64,000 bases of DNA from Pacificoceanicola sp048553275 (GCF_048553275.1 NZ_JBLZMW010000007.1:137793-201792), one strand, 5' to 3'. Positions 8,726-17,686 are shown, counted from the stretch's first letter. Notes: generated from the letters alone by a model not told the origin. Numbers and translations are program-made.

Positions 8726-9175
8726 ATGACAAACAACACACGCATCGTCCTTTCGAGCGATCACGCAGCAATCGCCCTCCGGCAGGCCATCGCAGCCCAT
8801 ATCGCAGAGCGCGGCTGGACGCCGGTGGACATTGGCCCGACCTCGCCGGAAAGCACACATTATCCCCAGCATGGCGAAGCCGCCGCGCGTCACGTTGCCT
8901 CTGGCGACTGCCGGTTTGGCATCATCCTTTGCGGCACCGGGCAAGGCATCATGATGGCCGCGAACAAGGTCAAAGGCATCCGCTGCGGCGTCTGCGCCGA
9001 CACGTTCTCCGCTGAAATGATCCGCGCTCACAACGACGCCAATATGCTCTCGCTCGGGGCGCGGGTTCTCGACGAGGCAAAAGCCATCGCAATCGTGGAC
9101 GCCTTTCTGGACGCCGAATTCGAAGGTGGGCGCCATGGGACCCGGGTGGACATGATCAGAGCGCTGGAAGCCTGA
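8726..9175 (+). CDS. rpiB: Ribose-5-phosphate isomerase B
   Basis: A 149-residue RpiB/LacAB-family isomerase interconverting ribose 5-phosphate and ribulose 5-phosphate in the pentose phosphate pathway. Visible family blocks are LSSDHAAIALR at the N-terminus, IILCGTGQGIMMAANKVKGIRCGVC with the catalytic cysteine, AHNDANMLSLGARVL and the C-terminal FEGGRH. The usual CGTGIG motif is CGTGQG here. The ATG at 8726 is preferred to an upstream in-frame GTG at 8708. A strong terminator follows. Allose-6-phosphate isomerase activity is a possible side function. Confidence 0.87.
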   Translation: MTNNTRIVLSSDHAAIALRQAIAAHIAERGWTPVDIGPTSPESTHYPQHGEAAARHVASGDCRFGIILCGTGQGIMMAANKVKGIRCGVCADTFSAEMIRAHNDANMLSLGARVLDEAKAIAIVDAFLDAEFEGGRHGTRVDMIRALEA

Positions 9176-9182
9176 CACATTG

Positions 9183-9210
9183 AAAAGCCCCCGGAAAACC
9201 GGGGGCTTTT
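9183..9210. terminator. Bidirectional rho-independent terminator between rpiB and gcvP
   Basis: A perfect 12-base-pair stem (9183-9194 with 9199-9210) has loop AAAA and reads AAAAGCCCCCGG / CCGGGGGCTTTT. T-runs follow on the + strand and, through the leading A-run, on the - strand too. It lies between the convergent rpiB and gcvP stop codons and would serve both. Confidence 0.92.
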
Positions 9211-9213
9211 TAT

Positions 9214-12063
9214 TTATTCCGCCGCTTCGGCGTAGTCTTCCATCGGCGGGCAGGTGCAAATCAGGTGCCGGTCGCCGTATACGTTGTCCACCCGATTGAC
9301 CGGCGGCCAGTATTTGTCCACCCGGAATGCGCCCGGCGGGAAGCAGCCCTGCTCCCGCGAGTACGGACGATCCCAATCTCGCACGAGATCTTCCATCGTA
9401 TGCGGCGCGTTCTTCAAGGGGTTGTTTTCCTTGTCGATCTCGCCCGCTTCGATCTGACGGATCTCCTCACGGATCGACAGCATCGCATCACAGAAACGAT
9501 CCAGCTCGGCCTTGGTCTCGCTCTCTGTCGGCTCCACCATCAGTGTCCCGGCAACCGGCCAGCTCATGGTCGGTGCGTGGAAGCCCGCATCCATCAGGCG
9601 CTTTGCGATGTCTTCCACGGTCACGCCGGCGCTCTTTTCGAACGGCCGGGTATCGAGGATGCACTCGTGCGCCACACGCCCATTGCCGCCGCGATAGAGT
9701 ACGTCATAGGCACCCTCCAGCCGTTTCGCGATGTAGTTGGCGTTCAGGATCGCCACGCGTGTCGCCTGCGTCAGACCCTCGCCGCCCATCATCAGGATAT
9801 AGGCCCATGAGATCGGCAGCAGCGATGGCGAGCCAAAGGCGGCCGCCGACACCGGCCCAACAGAGCCCGGCTTCACCGGATCACCCGGCAGATGCGGTTC
9901 CAGGTGCGCCTTCACACCGATCGGCCCCATGCCAGGACCACCGCCGCCATGCGGAATGCAAAACGTCTTGTGCAGGTTCAGGTGGCTGACATCACCGCCA
10001 AGATCCCCGGGCCGCGACAGGCCGACCATCGCGTTCATGTTGGCCCCGTCGATATAGACCTGCCCGCCATGCTCGTGCGTGATGTCGCAGACCTCTTTCA
10101 CCGTCTCCTCGAACACGCCGTGTGTCGACGGGTAGGTGATCATGCAGGCCGCCAATTCATCCGAGAATTTCTCTGCCTTTGCGCGGAAATCCTCGATATC
10201 GATCGACCCGTGGTTATCGCATTTCACGGCAACCACCTTCCAGCCAACCATCTGGGCGCTGGCCGGGTTGGTCCCGTGGGCGTTGACCGGGATCAGACAG
10301 ACATTGCGATGCCCCTGTCCACGGGCGACCTGCCAGTCGCGGATGGTCAGCAGACCGGCGTATTCGCCCTGCGCCCCGGAGTTGGGCTGCATTGAGAAAG
10401 CGTCATACCCAGTGATGGTGCAGAGCTTCCGCGACAGATCGCCGATCATTTCCTCGTAGCCCCTCGCCTGATCCTTCGGCGCATAGGGGTGCATGGTCGA
10501 GAACGCGCTCCAACTCACCGGCATCATCTCGGCGGCGGCGTTCAGCTTCATGGTACAGGAGCCAAGCGGAATCATCGCCCGGTCCAGCGCCAGATCGCGG
10601 TCCGCGAGGCGGCGCATATAGCGCATCATCTCGGTCTCGGCCCTGTTCATGTGGAACACGTCATGTTGCAGATAGGTGCTTTGTCGGACCAGCCCGTCGG
10701 GAATGCGATAATCCGGCGTGAAATCCTCATCCTTACGCACAAGGCCGAAGGCGCGCCAGACCGCCTCGATGGTTTCGGGCCGGGTCCGCTCGTCCAGCGT
10801 GATGCCGACCTTGCTCTTGCCGACGCGGCGCAGGTTGATCCCCTCGCGCACGGCCGCCTGCAGGACACCGCGCTGCAGCAGGCCCACATCCACGGTGACC
10901 GTATCGAAATAGGCTTCCGGCTCTACCTTGAAACCCGCCGCCTCCAGCCCCTTGACCAGACGCACGGTCTTGCGATGGATGCGCTGTGCGATAGCACGCA
11001 GCCCCTTCGGCCCGTGGAACACCGCATAGAATCCCGCCATCACGGCAAGCAGCGCCTGCGCGGTACAGACGTTCGACGTCGCCTTCTCGCGCCGGATGTG
11101 TTGCTCGCGCGTCTGCAGGGACAAGCGATAAGCACGATTGCCATGGCTGTCGATGGAGACACCCACGATCCGCCCCGGCATGTTGCGCTTGTAGGCATCG
11201 CGGCAGGCCATATAGGCGGCGTGCGGACCGCCATAGCCTATCGGAACGCCAAACCGCTGGGTGCTGCCCACCGCAATATCCGCACCCATCGCGCCCGGCT
11301 CCTTCAGCAGGCAAAGCGCCATGGGGTCGGCCGTCATGATCGCAATCGCCTTGGCCTCGTGCAGGCGTGAAATATCATCGCCGAAATCGCGCAGGTGGCC
11401 GTATGTGCCGGGATACTGGAAGATCGCGCCAAACACCGTCTGCGGATCGAGCGCCTCGGGCGCGCCGACAATCACCTCGATTCCCAGAGGCTCGGCGCGG
11501 GTTTTCATCACGGCGATATTCTGTGGATGGCAGTTCTCGTCGATGAAAAACGCCCTGGCCTTCGACTTGGCCACCCGCTGCGCCATGGTCATCGCCTCGG
11601 CACAGGCTGTCGCTTCATCGAGCAGGGAGGCGTTCGCCACTTCAAGCCCCGTCAGATCGCAAACCATCGTTTGATAGTTGAGCAGAGCCTCCAGCCGCCC
11701 CTGCGAAATCTCCGGCTGATACGGCGTATAAGCCGTGTACCAGGCCGGGTTCTCGAAAATATTGCGCTGAATGGCCGGCGGCGTGACCGTCCCGTGATAG
11801 CCCTGCCCGATCAGGCTGGTCATCACCTTGTTGCGGCCAGCGACTTCGCGCATCCGGAACAGCAACTCGCTCTCTGACAACGGCTTGCCGAAATCCAGCG
11901 GCGCCGCCTGCCGGATCGCTCCCGGTACCGTCTCCTCGATCAGCGTGCCAAGATCGGTCACACCGAGCGCCTCCAACATCTCGGCCATTTCTTCCGGCGA
12001 AGGCCCGATATGCCGCCGGTTGGCGAAATCATAGGGCAAATAATCAATCGGTTCGTAGCTCAT
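9214..12063 (-). CDS. gcvP: Glycine dehydrogenase (decarboxylating), P protein
   Basis: A 949-residue homodimer-type P protein of the glycine cleavage system. It decarboxylates glycine with PLP and passes the aminomethyl group to lipoyl-GcvH. The PLP-lysine block HLNLHKTFCIPHGGGGPGMG is present about two thirds along, as are GLEVANASLLDEATA and PLGSCTMKLNAAAEMMPV. Length matches the E. coli enzyme (957 aa). The start at 12063 follows GGAGG at the correct distance; the in-frame codon at 12090 would lack this site. It is the last gene of gcvT-gcvH-gcvP, separated from gcvH by a hairpin element. Confidence 0.95.
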   Translation of the reverse strand: MSYEPIDYLPYDFANRRHIGPSPEEMAEMLEALGVTDLGTLIEETVPGAIRQAAPLDFGKPLSESELLFRMREVAGRNKVMTSLIGQGYHGTVTPPAIQRNIFENPAWYTAYTPYQPEISQGRLEALLNYQTMVCDLTGLEVANASLLDEATACAEAMTMAQRVAKSKARAFFIDENCHPQNIAVMKTRAEPLGIEVIVGAPEALDPQTVFGAIFQYPGTYGHLRDFGDDISRLHEAKAIAIMTADPMALCLLKEPGAMGADIAVGSTQRFGVPIGYGGPHAAYMACRDAYKRNMPGRIVGVSIDSHGNRAYRLSLQTREQHIRREKATSNVCTAQALLAVMAGFYAVFHGPKGLRAIAQRIHRKTVRLVKGLEAAGFKVEPEAYFDTVTVDVGLLQRGVLQAAVREGINLRRVGKSKVGITLDERTRPETIEAVWRAFGLVRKDEDFTPDYRIPDGLVRQSTYLQHDVFHMNRAETEMMRYMRRLADRDLALDRAMIPLGSCTMKLNAAAEMMPVSWSAFSTMHPYAPKDQARGYEEMIGDLSRKLCTITGYDAFSMQPNSGAQGEYAGLLTIRDWQVARGQGHRNVCLIPVNAHGTNPASAQMVGWKVVAVKCDNHGSIDIEDFRAKAEKFSDELAACMITYPSTHGVFEETVKEVCDITHEHGGQVYIDGANMNAMVGLSRPGDLGGDVSHLNLHKTFCIPHGGGGPGMGPIGVKAHLEPHLPGDPVKPGSVGPVSAAAFGSPSLLPISWAYILMMGGEGLTQATRVAILNANYIAKRLEGAYDVLYRGGNGRVAHECILDTRPFEKSAGVTVEDIAKRLMDAGFHAPTMSWPVAGTLMVEPTESETKAELDRFCDAMLSIREEIRQIEAGEIDKENNPLKNAPHTMEDLVRDWDRPYSREQGCFPPGAFRVDKYWPPVNRVDNVYGDRHLICTCPPMEDYAEAAE

Positions 12064-12100
12064 CCCAAAGCCTCCGTCAGACACGGGCAACCGCCCGGTG

Positions 12101-12199
12101 CTTCTTCTTGGCAGAAATACTCAATTTCATCGGGGGAACCCGGCGCCAATGAACGGCCGGATCCCGCGAAACGGTCCGTAGGGCGGGGCTTTGCCCCGC
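12101..12199 (-). repeat. Intergenic hairpin-plus-tail element between gcvH and gcvP
   Basis: Read on the - strand: a GC-rich hairpin GCGGGGC-AAA-GCCCCGC (12199-12193 with 12189-12183), then a spacer, then a tail TTGAGTATTTCTGCCAAGAA followed by GAAG (ending about 12101). A related arrangement occurs at 58625-58684 on the same strand, between iolD and iolC. I recall tails of the form GAGTATTT..GCCAAGA as very common after Rhodobacteraceae genes, but could not count them here. Its position inside an operon suggests mRNA processing, partial termination or 3'-end protection. Confidence 0.5.
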
Positions 12200-12210
12200 A
12201 CCCCGTCCCA

Positions 12211-12573
12211 TCACTCGCCGATGAAATCCTTGTAGGCCGCCTCGTCCATGTAGTCGTCCATGGCGCTCAAATCCTCGACCTTCATCTTGAAGAACCACGC
12301 GTCGCCTTCGGGGTCCTCATTCACTTTGCCCGGATCCTCGACGATGGCTTCATTCACCTCGACGATCTCGCCATCGAGCGGTGCCAGAATATCAGACGCC
12401 GCCTTCACCGACTCGATCACAACGACCTCGTCGTCCTTGGCAACTTCCGTATCCACATCCGGCAGTTCCACAAACACCACATCGCCCAGCTGCTCCGCCG
12501 CGTGCTTGGTGATGCCCACGACAACCAGATCACCCTCGATTTCCAGCCACTCGTGTTCTTCGGTGTATTTCAT
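12211..12573 (-). CDS. gcvH: Glycine cleavage system H protein
   Basis: A 120-residue lipoyl carrier that shuttles the aminomethyl intermediate between P, T and L proteins. It starts MKYTEEHEWLEIEGD and has the lipoylation block VVVIESVKAASDILAPLDGE with the modified lysine around residue 63, then NEDPEGDAWFFKMK near the end. The ATG at 12573 follows a GGAGAAACGG ribosome-binding site (on the - strand) and gives the standard length. Longer in-frame extension into gcvT is rejected. It sits 19 bases after the gcvT stop. Confidence 0.95.
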   Translation of the reverse strand: MKYTEEHEWLEIEGDLVVVGITKHAAEQLGDVVFVELPDVDTEVAKDDEVVVIESVKAASDILAPLDGEIVEVNEAIVEDPGKVNEDPEGDAWFFKMKVEDLSAMDDYMDEAAYKDFIGE

Positions 12574-12592
12574 ATCCGTTTCTCCTGTTGGA

Positions 12593-13717
12593 TTATCTCT
12601 TGAAGCCTGCCGGAACGAAGGGCAGCTTGGCAACCTGAACCGGCATGCGCTTGCCGCGCACCTCACCGAAAAGCGTTGTACCCACCTCGGACAGGGCACT
12701 TGGGACATAGCCCATGGCCACCGGTCCACCGACTGTCGGGCCAAAGCCGCCGGACGTCACACGGCCAACCGCCTTACCGCCCTCCGCTTCGGCGAAGATC
12801 TCGACGCCTTCGCGCATCGGGGCGCGCCCCTCCGGCTGCAGGCCGACGCGCCGGACCGGCGTCCCCTCAGCCAAATCCTTCAGAATTCGGTCAGCGCCCG
12901 GAAAGCCGCCTTCCCGCGCCCCGCCACTGCGGCGAACCTTCTGGATGGCCCAGGTCAGCGCGGCATCCACCGGTGTTGTTTCACTTGAAATATCATGGCC
13001 ATAGAGACAAAGCCCCGCCTCCAGCCGCAACGAATCCCGCGCGCCAAGACCAATCGGCGCGACAGTCTCATCGGCAAGAAGCGCCCGCGCGAGTTCGACC
13101 GCATCGCCATTGGGCACGGAAATTTCAAAGCCGTCTTCGCCGGTATAGCCCGACCGCGACACCCAGCATTCCGCACCGGCAATCGTGACGGTCGCCACAT
13201 CCATGAACCGCATCCCGGCCACATCGGGGCAGAGCGCAGACAGTGCCGCCGCCGCGCCCGGCCCCTGCAGCGCCAGAAGCGCCCGGGTCTCGATCAATTC
13301 GACCGTAACGCCTTTTGGCTCCAGCGCGGCCGTCATGCGCGCCACATCCGCATCCTTGCAGGCCGCGTTGACGACCACGAACAGGTGATCGCCGCGATTG
13401 GCGATCATCAGGTCGTCTTCTATGCCACCGCTGTCGTTCGTGAAGAAGCCATAGCGCTGGCGCCCCTCGCCAAGGCCGATCACATCGACCGGCACGAGGC
13501 TCTCCAACGCCGCTGCCGCTCCGTCGCCACGCAGCACAACCTGCCCCATGTGCGAGACATCGAACAGACCGGCCTGCGCGCGGCAGTGCTGGTGCTCCTT
13601 GAGCACGCCCATGGGATATTGCACCGGCATCTCATAGCCGGCAAACGGCACCATCTTGGCGCCTAGCTCCAGATGCAGATCAAACAAAACTGTCTTTTTC
13701 AGGTCGTCTTCGGCCAT
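12593..13717 (-). CDS. gcvT: Aminomethyltransferase, T protein of glycine cleavage
   Basis: A 374-residue tetrahydrofolate-dependent aminomethyltransferase releasing ammonia and 5,10-methylene-THF. Family blocks are FAGYEMPVQYP, AGLFDVSHMGQV, a region with the catalytic aspartate (LVPVDVIGLGEGRQRYGFF), SRSGYTGEDGFEISV and GLCLYGHDI. A GGAGGG ribosome-binding site precedes the ATG. It is the first gene of the operon and lies directly downstream of the tandem glycine riboswitch. GcvL (lipoamide dehydrogenase) is not in the window and is presumably shared with another complex. Confidence 0.94.
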   Translation of the reverse strand: MAEDDLKKTVLFDLHLELGAKMVPFAGYEMPVQYPMGVLKEHQHCRAQAGLFDVSHMGQVVLRGDGAAAALESLVPVDVIGLGEGRQRYGFFTNDSGGIEDDLMIANRGDHLFVVVNAACKDADVARMTAALEPKGVTVELIETRALLALQGPGAAAALSALCPDVAGMRFMDVATVTIAGAECWVSRSGYTGEDGFEISVPNGDAVELARALLADETVAPIGLGARDSLRLEAGLCLYGHDISSETTPVDAALTWAIQKVRRSGGAREGGFPGADRILKDLAEGTPVRRVGLQPEGRAPMREGVEIFAEAEGGKAVGRVTSGGFGPTVGGPVAMGYVPSALSEVGTTLFGEVRGKRMPVQVAKLPFVPAGFKR

Positions 13718-13801
13718 ACGCCCTCCGGTCCGTCACTCCCGGACCACGGCTTGCGCAGGGGTGCGGGCATTTCGGCGCGGACTTATCCCGCGCCATCCAT
13801 G

Positions 13802-13955
13802 CCCCCTCTGTCCTTTGGCCTGAGATCGTTATCCCTTCGGCGGGCGCATCCGGGCGCCACTCTCCAGAGTGTCAGATATCGCAACGGTCCTGTGGCCTGA
13901 GAGTTTCCGGGGCGGTTGCTCCTTCGGCACCGGCATCTCCACCGGTTCTCCCATC
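13802..13955 (-). promoter_or_regulatory. Tandem glycine riboswitch upstream of gcvT
   Basis: On the - strand two glycine-aptamer signatures lie in series. Aptamer I has GGGAGAACC, then CCGAAGGAGCAA (13927-13916) and ACTCTCAGGCCACAGGACC (13904-13886). Aptamer II has CCGAAGGGA (13840-13832) and GATCTCAGGCCAAAGGACAG (13827-13808). These are the hallmark conserved elements of the gcvT riboswitch, and tandem aptamers are common. The region lies 85 bases before gcvT. A 7-base-pair hairpin at 13774-13780/13788-13794 lies between riboswitch and start codon and may be part of the expression platform, but has no U-run. Confidence 0.9.
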
Positions 13956-13979
13956 ACGATGAGCGCATGGATAAGCGAG

Positions 13980-14462
13980 TTATTCTGCGGTGGCAAGATC
14001 AGCCTGTGACGTCGCAACGTGGCAGGGCTGCACTGGCTGTAAAATGTGCATCAAAGGTGCATTGTCGCAGATCAATGCATCAAGACTGATCGGATCAAGC
14101 GTCGCGTAGAAAGCCCCGGCCGCGTCGTTCAAAGCAGTTCGCAGACGGCAGGCCTCGGTCAATGGACAGGTGTTGTCCACATCCGCAAAGCACTCGGCCA
14201 GCGGCACCGGCGCCTCAAGAGCGCGAAAGATCTCGCCGATGTGAATCTGATCCGCAGGCCGCGACAATTCCAACCCGCCATTGCGGCCCCGCTGCGTGTG
14301 CAGATAACCCAGCTGAGCCAGCTGATTGATGATCTGCGCAAGATGGTTTTCCGACGCATTGCAGGCCCTGGCGATCTCTGCTTTTGTCACAAGGCGACCG
14401 GGGTTGACCGCGCAGAACATCAGCACACGCATGGCAATGTTGGTTCGTTTGGTTACCCGCAT
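13980..14462 (-). CDS. Rrf2-family transcriptional regulator, NsrR-like
   Basis: A 160-residue protein with an N-terminal winged helix (MRVTKRTNIAMRVLMFC, then ENHLAQIINQLAQLGYLHTQRGRNGGLELSR) and an ECFADVDNTCPLTEAC block holding three cysteines in C-x7-C-x5-C spacing. That spacing, with ..NTCP..C, resembles NsrR, the nitric-oxide-sensing 2Fe-2S or 4Fe-4S repressor, more than IscR (C-x5-C-x5-C). The start at 14462 is where family similarity begins; the upstream in-frame extension is rejected. No NO-detoxification gene is nearby. Its stop lies 25 bases upstream of the glycine riboswitch, so read-through into gcvTHP is possible. Confidence 0.72.
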   Translation of the reverse strand: MRVTKRTNIAMRVLMFCAVNPGRLVTKAEIARACNASENHLAQIINQLAQLGYLHTQRGRNGGLELSRPADQIHIGEIFRALEAPVPLAECFADVDNTCPLTEACRLRTALNDAAGAFYATLDPISLDALICDNAPLMHILQPVQPCHVATSQADLATAE

Positions 14463-14556
14463 CGGATTGCCTTTTGCTCGGAAAGTCCCAAGTGTTCCTA
14501 TACCGATCGCGGCAAAGCCGGATTGACATACATCAATACGAGGCCGCTTATTCTTC

Positions 14557-15120
14557 ATGTGTGATGCATATTTTTTTGGATATGGCTCTCTGGTCAACAC
14601 CTTAACGCACGGATACGACCCGGTTTTCCGGGCAACGGCGCGGAACTGGCGGCGCGCATGGCGCTACACTCCGGATCGCTCGGTTGCCTATCTGACCGCG
14701 ATTCGCGCGCCGGGTCACAGCATCGACGGCCTGATCGCTCCTGTACCCGCAGAGGGCTGGGCCACCCTGGACCTGCGCGAGGCGGCCTACGACCGGCTCC
14801 CAGCAGGCCATGAGGTTCATCACGAGGCGCAGGCCTCTGACATCGCGATCTATGCCATAGATCCGGCGCGCCTGCATCGGCCCGACGACGATCACCCGGT
14901 ACTCATGTCCTACCTCGATGTCGTTCTTCAGGGCTATCTGCGCGTGTTTGGCGAAGCTGGCGCGCAGGACTTCATCGACACGACCGACGGTTGGGACGCA
15001 CCGATCCTCGACGACCGGAGCGATCCCGTCTATCCCCGCGCACAATCGCTCACCCGCGACGAGCGGATCTTCGTTCGGGACGCCCTGCGTGCGCTCGATT
15101 GCAAGGTCCTGGTCCGGTGA
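14557..15120 (+). CDS. Gamma-glutamylcyclotransferase-like (GGCT fold) protein
   Basis: A 187-residue protein beginning MCDAYFFGYGSLVN; the FGYGSL block near the N-terminus is the GGCT/AIG2 substrate-binding signature. The fold is used by gamma-glutamylcyclotransferases, ChaC-type glutathione-degrading enzymes and related cyclotransferases. The glutamate expected in the active site could not be placed with certainty, so activity is inferred from family. It is divergent from the Rrf2 gene, and its stop overlaps the GTG start of the next gene (GTGA). Confidence 0.7.
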   Translation: MCDAYFFGYGSLVNTLTHGYDPVFRATARNWRRAWRYTPDRSVAYLTAIRAPGHSIDGLIAPVPAEGWATLDLREAAYDRLPAGHEVHHEAQASDIAIYAIDPARLHRPDDDHPVLMSYLDVVLQGYLRVFGEAGAQDFIDTTDGWDAPILDDRSDPVYPRAQSLTRDERIFVRDALRALDCKVLVR

Positions 15121-16355
15121 GCCTGTCCAAGTACCTCATGCTCGCGCTGCGCCTGTCGCGCAATCTCGGGGTGCGGGCGCTTCTGATGACCCTGCTCGCG
15201 CTCGTTTCTGTCTTCGTCGCGCCGCTGTTCGACTGGCTGATCTCCGACGCACTGAAGGAACGCTTCGGACAGGAGGCGGTGCTGCCGGTTCTGACCATCC
15301 TCGCCTCGTCGATGCTCACCGTGACCACCTTCTCTCTCGGGGTCATGGTTCAGGCGTTTCAGAGCGCCTCGTCCCAGGCCACGCCCCGCGCCTACCGGAT
15401 TTTGATGCAGGACGGCACAACCCAGACGGTGCTGGCAACCTTCGTCGGGGCCTTTCTGTTTTCGCTTACTGCCATCGTCATGTTCCGCGCCGATATCTAC
15501 GATGATGCCGCTTCGGTTGTGATCTTCTTCTTCACCCTTTTCGTGATCGCCGCGATCATTCTCGCTATCCTGCGCTGGATTGGCCATCTGTCCCGGCTTG
15601 GCAGCATGGACCATACGCTGAACCTCGTCGAAAAGGCGGCCCAACCGCCGCTCAGGGCGCTATCGACGCATCCCGCGCTTGGCGGCGTGCCATCGGCACA
15701 GGCCGAACGCCCGCCGCCGCGGACATTTCCCGTCACCGCGCCGCACTCCGGCTATCTGCAGTTCGTTGACATGCCAAGCCTCAACGATCTGCTGTCGGAG
15801 GCCGAGGCCCGGCTCTGGCTCATGGCTCCGCCAGGGCACTATGTCATTAAAGGTGACACCATCGCGGAGCTGAACATCGCGGGCGACGATCTGGCCCGAA
15901 AGGCGCAGCCGATGTTCACCATCGGCAAGACCCGCTCGCTCGAACAGGATGCCCGCTTTGGCCTCATGGTGCTGGCAGAGATCGCCACGCGGGCGCTTTC
16001 ACCGGGCATCAACGATCCCGGCACCGCCATCGACGTCATCCACCGGCTGATGAACCTGCTGCAATCCTGCCCCGGGCCCTCGGAGGAGCCGCCGCAATTC
16101 AGCCGGATCATCGCGCCGCAGGTGGCGGCGGATGATCTTGTGCAGGATGCCTTCGATACCATCGCCCGCGATGGCGCGGGACGCATCGAAGTGGTCACAC
16201 AATTGCGTCATGCGCTGGACCGGCTGGAAGAGTGCGATTGGCCCGCTATGGCCGAAGCCGCGCGGGCCCACCGGCACTATGCTCTCGATCAGGCAGACGT
16301 GCACATCCCCGCCGAGGCGGACCGCGATGCGCTCAACCTCTCCAGCCGCGATTAA
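15117..16355 (+). CDS. DUF2254 membrane protein
   Basis: A 412-residue protein with four predicted membrane helices in the first ~150 residues (for example RALLMTLLALVSVFVAPLF, VLTILASSMLTVTTFSLGVM and VIFFFTLFVIAAIILAIL), followed by a soluble C-terminal domain. The ordering and the segment FGLMVLAEIATRALSPGINDPGTAIDVIHRL match DUF2254, a family of unknown function. The GTG start at 15117 overlaps the previous stop. Its TAA stop shares bases with the convergent gltX stop (TTAA). Confidence 0.75.
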   Translation: MSLSKYLMLALRLSRNLGVRALLMTLLALVSVFVAPLFDWLISDALKERFGQEAVLPVLTILASSMLTVTTFSLGVMVQAFQSASSQATPRAYRILMQDGTTQTVLATFVGAFLFSLTAIVMFRADIYDDAASVVIFFFTLFVIAAIILAILRWIGHLSRLGSMDHTLNLVEKAAQPPLRALSTHPALGGVPSAQAERPPPRTFPVTAPHSGYLQFVDMPSLNDLLSEAEARLWLMAPPGHYVIKGDTIAELNIAGDDLARKAQPMFTIGKTRSLEQDARFGLMVLAEIATRALSPGINDPGTAIDVIHRLMNLLQSCPGPSEEPPQFSRIIAPQVAADDLVQDAFDTIARDGAGRIEVVTQLRHALDRLEECDWPAMAEAARAHRHYALDQADVHIPAEADRDALNLSSRD

Positions 16356-17686
16356 CCGGCCAGGCTCTTTGCCGGAACCTTCTGAAGCAACGGCATCACA
16401 TCGGCCATCTCCGGGCCCCGCTCTTGACCGGTCAGCGCCTTGCGAAGCGGCATGAACAGACCTTTGCCCTTGCGGCCCGTCGCGTCCTTTACCGCGGCGG
16501 TAAAGCTGCCCCAGGTTTCGGTCGTGTACGGCGGGTCCGGCAGCAGGCCCATCGCTTCGGCGATAAAGTCCTTGTCCTCGTCGGCCACCATCGGCTCCGC
16601 ACCATCGCGGAACAACGCCCACCATGGCGCCATATCCTTGCGTGTAGTGATGTTCTCGCGCACGACCTTCCAGAACAGCGCCGCTTTGTCTTCCGGAACG
16701 CCCAGCGCCTCGACATCATCCCTGATCGTCTCGAACGGCAACTGATGCAGCTTCTTCGCGGTCAGCGGATAGAGGTCCTCGACGTCGAATTTCGTCGGGG
16801 CCGAACCGAACTGCTCCAGTTCAAAGCCGTCTGCAATTTCGTCCATCGACATCCGCAGTTCCACCGGCTGGCTCGACCCGAGCCGTGCCATCAGGCTCAG
16901 CAGCGCCTCCGGCTCCACCCCGGCCTCGCGCAGATCGCGCAGCGCCAGCGTGCCCAGTCGCTTGGACAACGACTCGCCCTGCGGCCCGGTCAGCAGCGAA
17001 TGGTGGGCGAATGACGGCGGCGTGCCGCCCAGCGCCATGATCATCTGAATCTGCGTCGCGGTGTTGGTCACATGGTCGTTGCCGCGCACCACGTGGGTGA
17101 TGCCCATCTCGATATCGTCGACCACGGAAGCCAGCGTATAAAGGAATTGCCCGTCGGCCCGGATCAGCACCGGGTCCGAAACCGATGCTGCATCGATCGA
17201 CACTTCGCCAAGAATACCGTCCGGCCAGACAATCCGCTCTTGATCGAGCTTGAACCGCCAGACGCCATCGCCGCGTTCCGCGCGAAGCTCTGCCTTCTCC
17301 TCGTTCGACAGCGCCAGCGCCGCGCGGTCATAGACCGGCGGTTTGCCCATGTTCAGCTGCTTCTTGCGCTTGAGGTCAAGCTCCGTGGGCGTCTCCCACG
17401 CCTCATAGAACCGCCCCATATCGCGCAGGCGCTGTGCGGCGTCCTCGTACCGGTCCAGCCGCGCCGATTGCCGCTCCACACGGTCCCACGTCAGGCCGAG
17501 CCATTCGAGGTCCTGCTTGATCGCGTCGACGTATTCTTCCTTCGAGCGCTCCGGATCGGTGTCGTCGATGCGCAGCACGAATTGACCGCCGGTCTTGCGG
17601 GCGATGAGATGGTTGAACAGAGCGGTGCGCAGGTTGCCGACATGGATGTATCCGGTGGGCGAGGGCGCGAAACGAGTGACGGTCAT
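16352..17686 (-). CDS. gltX: Glutamyl-tRNA synthetase (GltX-type, HVGN variant)
   Basis: A 444-residue class I aminoacyl-tRNA synthetase. The HIGH-equivalent is in RFAPSPTGYIHVGNLRTALFN, and the KMSKS-equivalent is GESLSKRLG near residue 240. The DDTDPERS segment and the catalytic-core FYEAWETP region are present. Alphaproteobacteria often carry two GltX copies; whether this one is the main enzyme or the paralogue cannot be decided from the window. The ATG at 17686 is chosen because the conserved core starts immediately after it. Confidence 0.88.
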   Translation of the reverse strand: MTVTRFAPSPTGYIHVGNLRTALFNHLIARKTGGQFVLRIDDTDPERSKEEYVDAIKQDLEWLGLTWDRVERQSARLDRYEDAAQRLRDMGRFYEAWETPTELDLKRKKQLNMGKPPVYDRAALALSNEEKAELRAERGDGVWRFKLDQERIVWPDGILGEVSIDAASVSDPVLIRADGQFLYTLASVVDDIEMGITHVVRGNDHVTNTATQIQMIMALGGTPPSFAHHSLLTGPQGESLSKRLGTLALRDLREAGVEPEALLSLMARLGSSQPVELRMSMDEIADGFELEQFGSAPTKFDVEDLYPLTAKKLHQLPFETIRDDVEALGVPEDKAALFWKVVRENITTRKDMAPWWALFRDGAEPMVADEDKDFIAEAMGLLPDPPYTTETWGSFTAAVKDATGRKGKGLFMPLRKALTGQERGPEMADVMPLLQKVPAKSLAG

